This document shows, one piece after another, positions 6,061 to 7,981 of a stretch of 7,981 nt of DNA (position 1 is the first letter of the stretch; each line of letters starts with the position of its first letter). The position numbers and the translations under genes were made by a program. Origin of the DNA: Chloroflexota bacterium (lineage in GTDB: Bacteria; Chloroflexota; Dehalococcoidia; JAUQQI01). The stretch covers positions 1-7,981 of the forward strand of contig JAUQQI010000099.1 of the NCBI GenBank assembly GCA_030549955.1. The letters run 5' to 3'. The notes under the pieces are model-generated. The model ran no database searches. It was not told where the DNA came from and saw nothing but the letters and a program-made list of their open reading frames with translations.

Positions 6061-7056
6061 CGGGACCTGCCGGCGCCGGTGGGTCCGTCAGCCAGAGACT
6101 TCATCGGGCGCAAGGGCCGGCTCGGAGAAGGCCGGCCACCTGGAAGCCTCAGCTCCCCGGCCTCCAGCTTCCCCAAGCCTGAGGCGTCCCGGCTGAGCTG
6201 GGCCGGGTCCACAGCCGCCCCGGGGACTATGGGGCACGGCAACCGGCCGGGCAAAGCCGATAGCGACCGGCCTTGCCGGCGAAAGACTTCTTCCCCCAGT
6301 GCCGCCAGCCCAAAAGGTATCCGGTCCGGCAAAATTTCCGGCCGGCTTTTGGCCTGACGGCGAGCCCCCCACCGGCCCGGCCGCCCCTTGGTCTGCCAGC
6401 CGCAGCAGCCGAACCACCGGCGCAACACGACCCCCAACCAGCTTGCTCCCGTCGGCTGAGCTCATGGTCCTGTACCCCGGAGATATGATAGGCGATGGCA
6501 TTCTTCGCCGGAAACTCCGAGGCACCCCACATTCAGGCTGGAGCAAAGACATGATTTTGGCGCCGCCCTCCCGGCCGCAGCAGGCTTCGGCCAGCGGCGA
6601 TGGCCCTCGGCGGGGGCCTTGCCGCCTTCTGGCGGCCGGGGCGTGTCCTGGGTGACTCGGGGCAGCCTGGTGCAACCGGCGGCACCCCCCTTCATCTCGT
6701 CGGAATCCTCGGCCGGGTTGCCGACCCCCCCTGCCAGGCAGGTCGTCGGCCTTAAGGTTATCTCCGACCGGCCCCAGGCAGGGACCCGACTGCTTTTCGG
6801 GCCGCTGGCGTCCCTCACCTGGAGCGGCGGGCCTGCTGCTCGGCGCCCTTGCCCGACCCCGCCCGGACATTTAGGGAACCAGGCCGGGTTGTTCCCGAGC
6901 GGCTACTCCTCTGCCTTCCGCCAGGCGAGACCCCGGGCGGAAAGCGGCTTCGGGTGGTATGAGTGGCCGTCACTGCGGCCTTTGCCGGCCGGTGCGTCGG
7001 ACTGCGCCCTGCTGCCGGTTTCCCCGCGACCGGAATACCAGCCCGGTGGGCGGACC
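6061..7056. other. About 1 kb with no supportable gene
   Basis: Open frames exist on both strands here, including a 260-codon minus-strand frame (6870-6088). Their translations are Gly/Arg/Pro/Ala-rich, lack hydrophobic cores or recognisable domains, and have no ribosome binding site at the predicted start. Long empty frames are expected at this GC content. I looked for tRNA, rRNA, RNase P, tmRNA and SRP RNA signatures and found none. The stretch is rich in GGCCGG-type words and small inverted repeats, for example GCCTCAG (6146-6152) with CTGAGGC (6179-6185). It should hold the promoter of the minus-strand LEA2-like gene, but I cannot place it. It may be a decayed gene, a structured RNA, or plain spacer. 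Confidence 0.5.
6310..6352. repeat. Long imperfect hairpin inside the gene-free stretch
   Basis: An outer stem of 7 bp pairs CCAAAAG (6310-6316) with CTTTTGG (6346-6352). An inner stem of 8 bp pairs CCGGTCCGG (6321-6329, one T bulged) with CCGGCCGG (6338-6345). Between outer and inner stems the left side carries four unpaired bases (GTAT). The loop is the 8-base CAAAATTT, A/T-rich in a very GC-rich setting. No T-tract follows on either strand, so it is not a standard terminator. Either strand could form it. Confidence 0.5.
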
Positions 7057-7083
7057 TTGACAGGTCGGGGCTGGTATGATAAT
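7057..7083 (+). promoter_or_regulatory. Promoter of the leuS T-box transcript
   Basis: A perfect TTGACA lies at 7057-7062. GATAAT at 7078-7083 (5 of 6 matches) is 15 bases further. An overlapping extended -10, TGG-TATGAT, lies at 7072-7080 but is only 12 bases from the -35. The exact -10 register is uncertain. Transcription would begin at about 7088-7092, just ahead of the T-box Stem I, which fits a leader of about 300 bases. Confidence 0.65.
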
Positions 7084-7089
7084 CCGTTA

Positions 7090-7367
7090 GACGGAAAGCC
7101 CGAGATTTGACTGCGGCGACGGGGAGTAGTAGGGCGGCCGGTGCTCTTCAGCGAGCCGGGGTCCGGTGTAAGCCCGGTAGAGTACGCCCCCGAACTCGCC
7201 CCTGAGCAGCCCGACTGAACGCCCTGCTGGGCCGGTAGGTCGGGCCGGGTCTGCCCGTTAGCGCGGCTGAGGGGATGCTGGCCCGAGGTGCCGGGCCAGC
7301 GTCAACTCGGGTGGTACCGCGGGAGTCGAAGCCGACCAGAGCTCCCGTCCCGAGGGACGGGAGCTTT
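7090..7367 (+). promoter_or_regulatory. T-box riboswitch, leucine-specific (leuS leader)
   Basis: This leader binds tRNA-Leu and reads its charging state to control leuS. Stem I lower helix: GGGG 7121-7124 with CCCC 7199-7202. The specifier loop has AGTA on the 5' side (7125-7131) and GAA then CTC (Leu codon, 7195-7197) followed by G on the 3' side, the usual loop-E arrangement. The helix above pairs GGGCG 7132-7136 with CGCCC 7185-7189, and next TGCTCT 7142-7147 with AGAGTA 7179-7184. The apical part (about 7149-7178) resembles the tRNA-elbow-binding module. Two further hairpins follow: CCCGAC 7210-7215 with GTCGGG 7239-7244, and a 12-bp stem 7274-7285 with 7292-7303. The T-box core GGGTGGTACCGCGG is at 7309-7322. 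Its bulge TGGT (7312-7315) matches the ACCA end, including discriminator A73 used by tRNA-Leu. The antiterminator pairs TCGGG 7307-7311 with CCCGA 7349-7353, and CGGGAG 7320-7325 with CTCCCG 7342-7347. Confidence 0.93.
7340..7367 (+). terminator. Conditional terminator of the leuS T-box
   Basis: AGCTCCCGTCC at 7340-7350 pairs perfectly with GGACGGGAGCT at 7355-7365 (11 bp, loop CGAG), followed by a short T run. Its 5' arm contains the CTCCCG and part of the CCCGA that the antiterminator needs, so the two folds exclude each other. Uncharged tRNA-Leu would stabilise the antiterminator and let RNA polymerase continue into leuS. Confidence 0.9.
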
Positions 7368-7378
7368 AAATTTCACGC

Positions 7379-7385
7379 GGAGGTG
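7379..7385 (+). promoter_or_regulatory. Ribosome binding site of leuS
   Basis: GGAGGTG lies 6 bases before the ATG at 7392 and 14 bases after the terminator stem. It fixes the leuS start. It is not sequestered in the terminator, so control is by transcription rather than translation. Confidence 0.85.
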
Positions 7386-7391
7386 CGTCCA

Positions 7392-7981
7392 ATGGTCGAA
7401 AGGTATCGGCCACAGGAAATCGAACCGAAATGGCAGGAGCGCTGGGAAGCCGACGGCATTTACCGGGCCGTTGAGGAGCCGTCCCGGCCCAAGTTTTACA
7501 TGCTTACAATGTTCCCCTACACCTCCGGCGACCTGCACATCGGCCACTGGTACGCGATGGCCCCGTCGGACGCCCACGCCCGCTTCCGGCGGATGCAGGG
7601 CTACAACGTCATGTACCCGATGGGGTTCGACGCCTTTGGCCTGCCGGCCGAGAACGCCGCCATCCGCTACGGTATCCACCCCCACACCTGGACAATGCGC
7701 AACGTCGAGAACATGCGCCGGCAGCTCAGGTCGATGGGCCCCGCCCACGACTGGTCCCGGGAGGTCGTGACCTGCCTGCCCGAGTATTACAAATGGAACC
7801 AGTGGCTCTTTTTGAAGTTCTACGAAGCCGGGCTAGCCTACCGCGCCCTCGCCCCCGTAAACTGGTGTCCAAAGGACCAGACAGTCCTGGCCAACGAGCA
7901 GGTAATTGACGGAACCTGTGAGCGGTGCGGCACCCCGGTTATCAAACGCGACCTGGAGCAATGGTTCTTCCGGATAACCAA
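7392..7981 (+). CDS. leuS: Leucyl-tRNA synthetase, N-terminal part (cut by window edge)
   Basis: Class Ia aminoacyl-tRNA synthetase that attaches leucine to tRNA-Leu in the cytoplasm using ATP. The first 196 codons are present, about a quarter of the usual 800-880 residues; the frame is open at the right edge. The start [19 protein letters not shown] is the typical LeuRS opening. The catalytic Rossmann-fold part contains [17 protein letters not shown], with the ATP-binding HIGH signature at residues 49-52. [13 protein letters not shown] (78-90) and HDWSREV (119-125) follow. A zinc-binding insertion starts with NWCP (Cys159) and CERC (Cys176, Cys179). The editing (CP1) domain and the KMSKS motif lie beyond the window. 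The T-box leader with a Leu specifier independently supports the identity. The reading frame is intact throughout what is visible. Confidence 0.98.
   Translation, partial: MVERYRPQEIEPKWQERWEADGIYRAVEEPSRPKFYMLTMFPYTSGDLHIGHWYAMAPSDAHARFRRMQGYNVMYPMGFDAFGLPAENAAIRYGIHPHTWTMRNVENMRRQLRSMGPAHDWSREVVTCLPEYYKWNQWLFLKFYEAGLAYRALAPVNWCPKDQTVLANEQVIDGTCERCGTPVIKRDLEQWFFRIT

Noticed and set aside
6088..6870. 260-codon minus-strand frame in the gene-free stretch
   Set aside because: The translation is dominated by Gly, Arg, Pro and Ala with no hydrophobic core or motif, no ribosome binding site precedes its start, and its end runs up to the start of the LEA2-like gene. Not supportable as a gene from sequence alone.
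6870..6945. Cobalamin-riboswitch-like words (TAGGGAACC, then CCAGGCGAGACC)
   Set aside because: The conserved GCCACTG box and GGGAAGG are missing at the proper positions, the CAGGAGACC-like word has a two-base insertion, and no gene follows that such a switch would control.
7288..7770. 160-codon plus-strand frame overlapping the T-box and leuS start
   Set aside because: It is out of frame with leuS, which shows the full LeuRS N-terminus with HIGH motif and a good ribosome binding site; the other frame lacks any domain.

Overview
The window is GC-rich bacterial DNA with five complete or nearly complete genes, one gene cut by the right edge, and one long non-coding stretch. Three features together suggest a member of the Chloroflexota (inference). 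These are a multi-pass GT-C-like membrane protein with the C-terminal beta-sandwich often seen in that phylum, a small LEA2-type protein, and a leucine T-box leader that works by transcription attenuation. A high-GC Firmicute is the main alternative. No single gene here is decisive for taxonomy.

Left part (1-2900): a family-5 ABC importer for peptides or similar solutes. It consists of a DppC/OppC-type permease followed by a lipoprotein-like substrate-binding protein with a twin-arginine signal. The binding-protein gene has its own near-consensus promoter (TTGACA, 17-base spacer, TATCAT). An 8-base perfect inverted repeat brackets that promoter and looks like an operator. A strong hairpin terminator closes the unit.

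Middle (2930-6060): a 738-residue membrane protein on the + strand, with its own extended -10 promoter, probably a sugar-transferring enzyme of the GT-C type. It meets, tail to tail with a 17-base overlap, a two-gene minus-strand unit. That unit is a membrane-anchored LEA2/WHy-like protein followed by a four-helix membrane protein, overlapping by 13 bases and so probably translationally coupled.

Right part (6061-7981): about 1 kb in which I find no convincing gene, though it holds one marked hairpin. It is followed by a promoter, a full T-box riboswitch with a CTC (Leu) specifier, the mutually exclusive antiterminator and terminator, and the first 196 codons of leuS. The T-box senses uncharged tRNA-Leu and should allow leuS transcription only when leucine charging is low.

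I saw no mobile element, CRISPR array, tRNA or rRNA gene. The clearest element is the leuS T-box, which belongs to a known class. The least explained parts are the operator-like repeat, the LEA2/membrane-protein pair and the 1-kb spacer.
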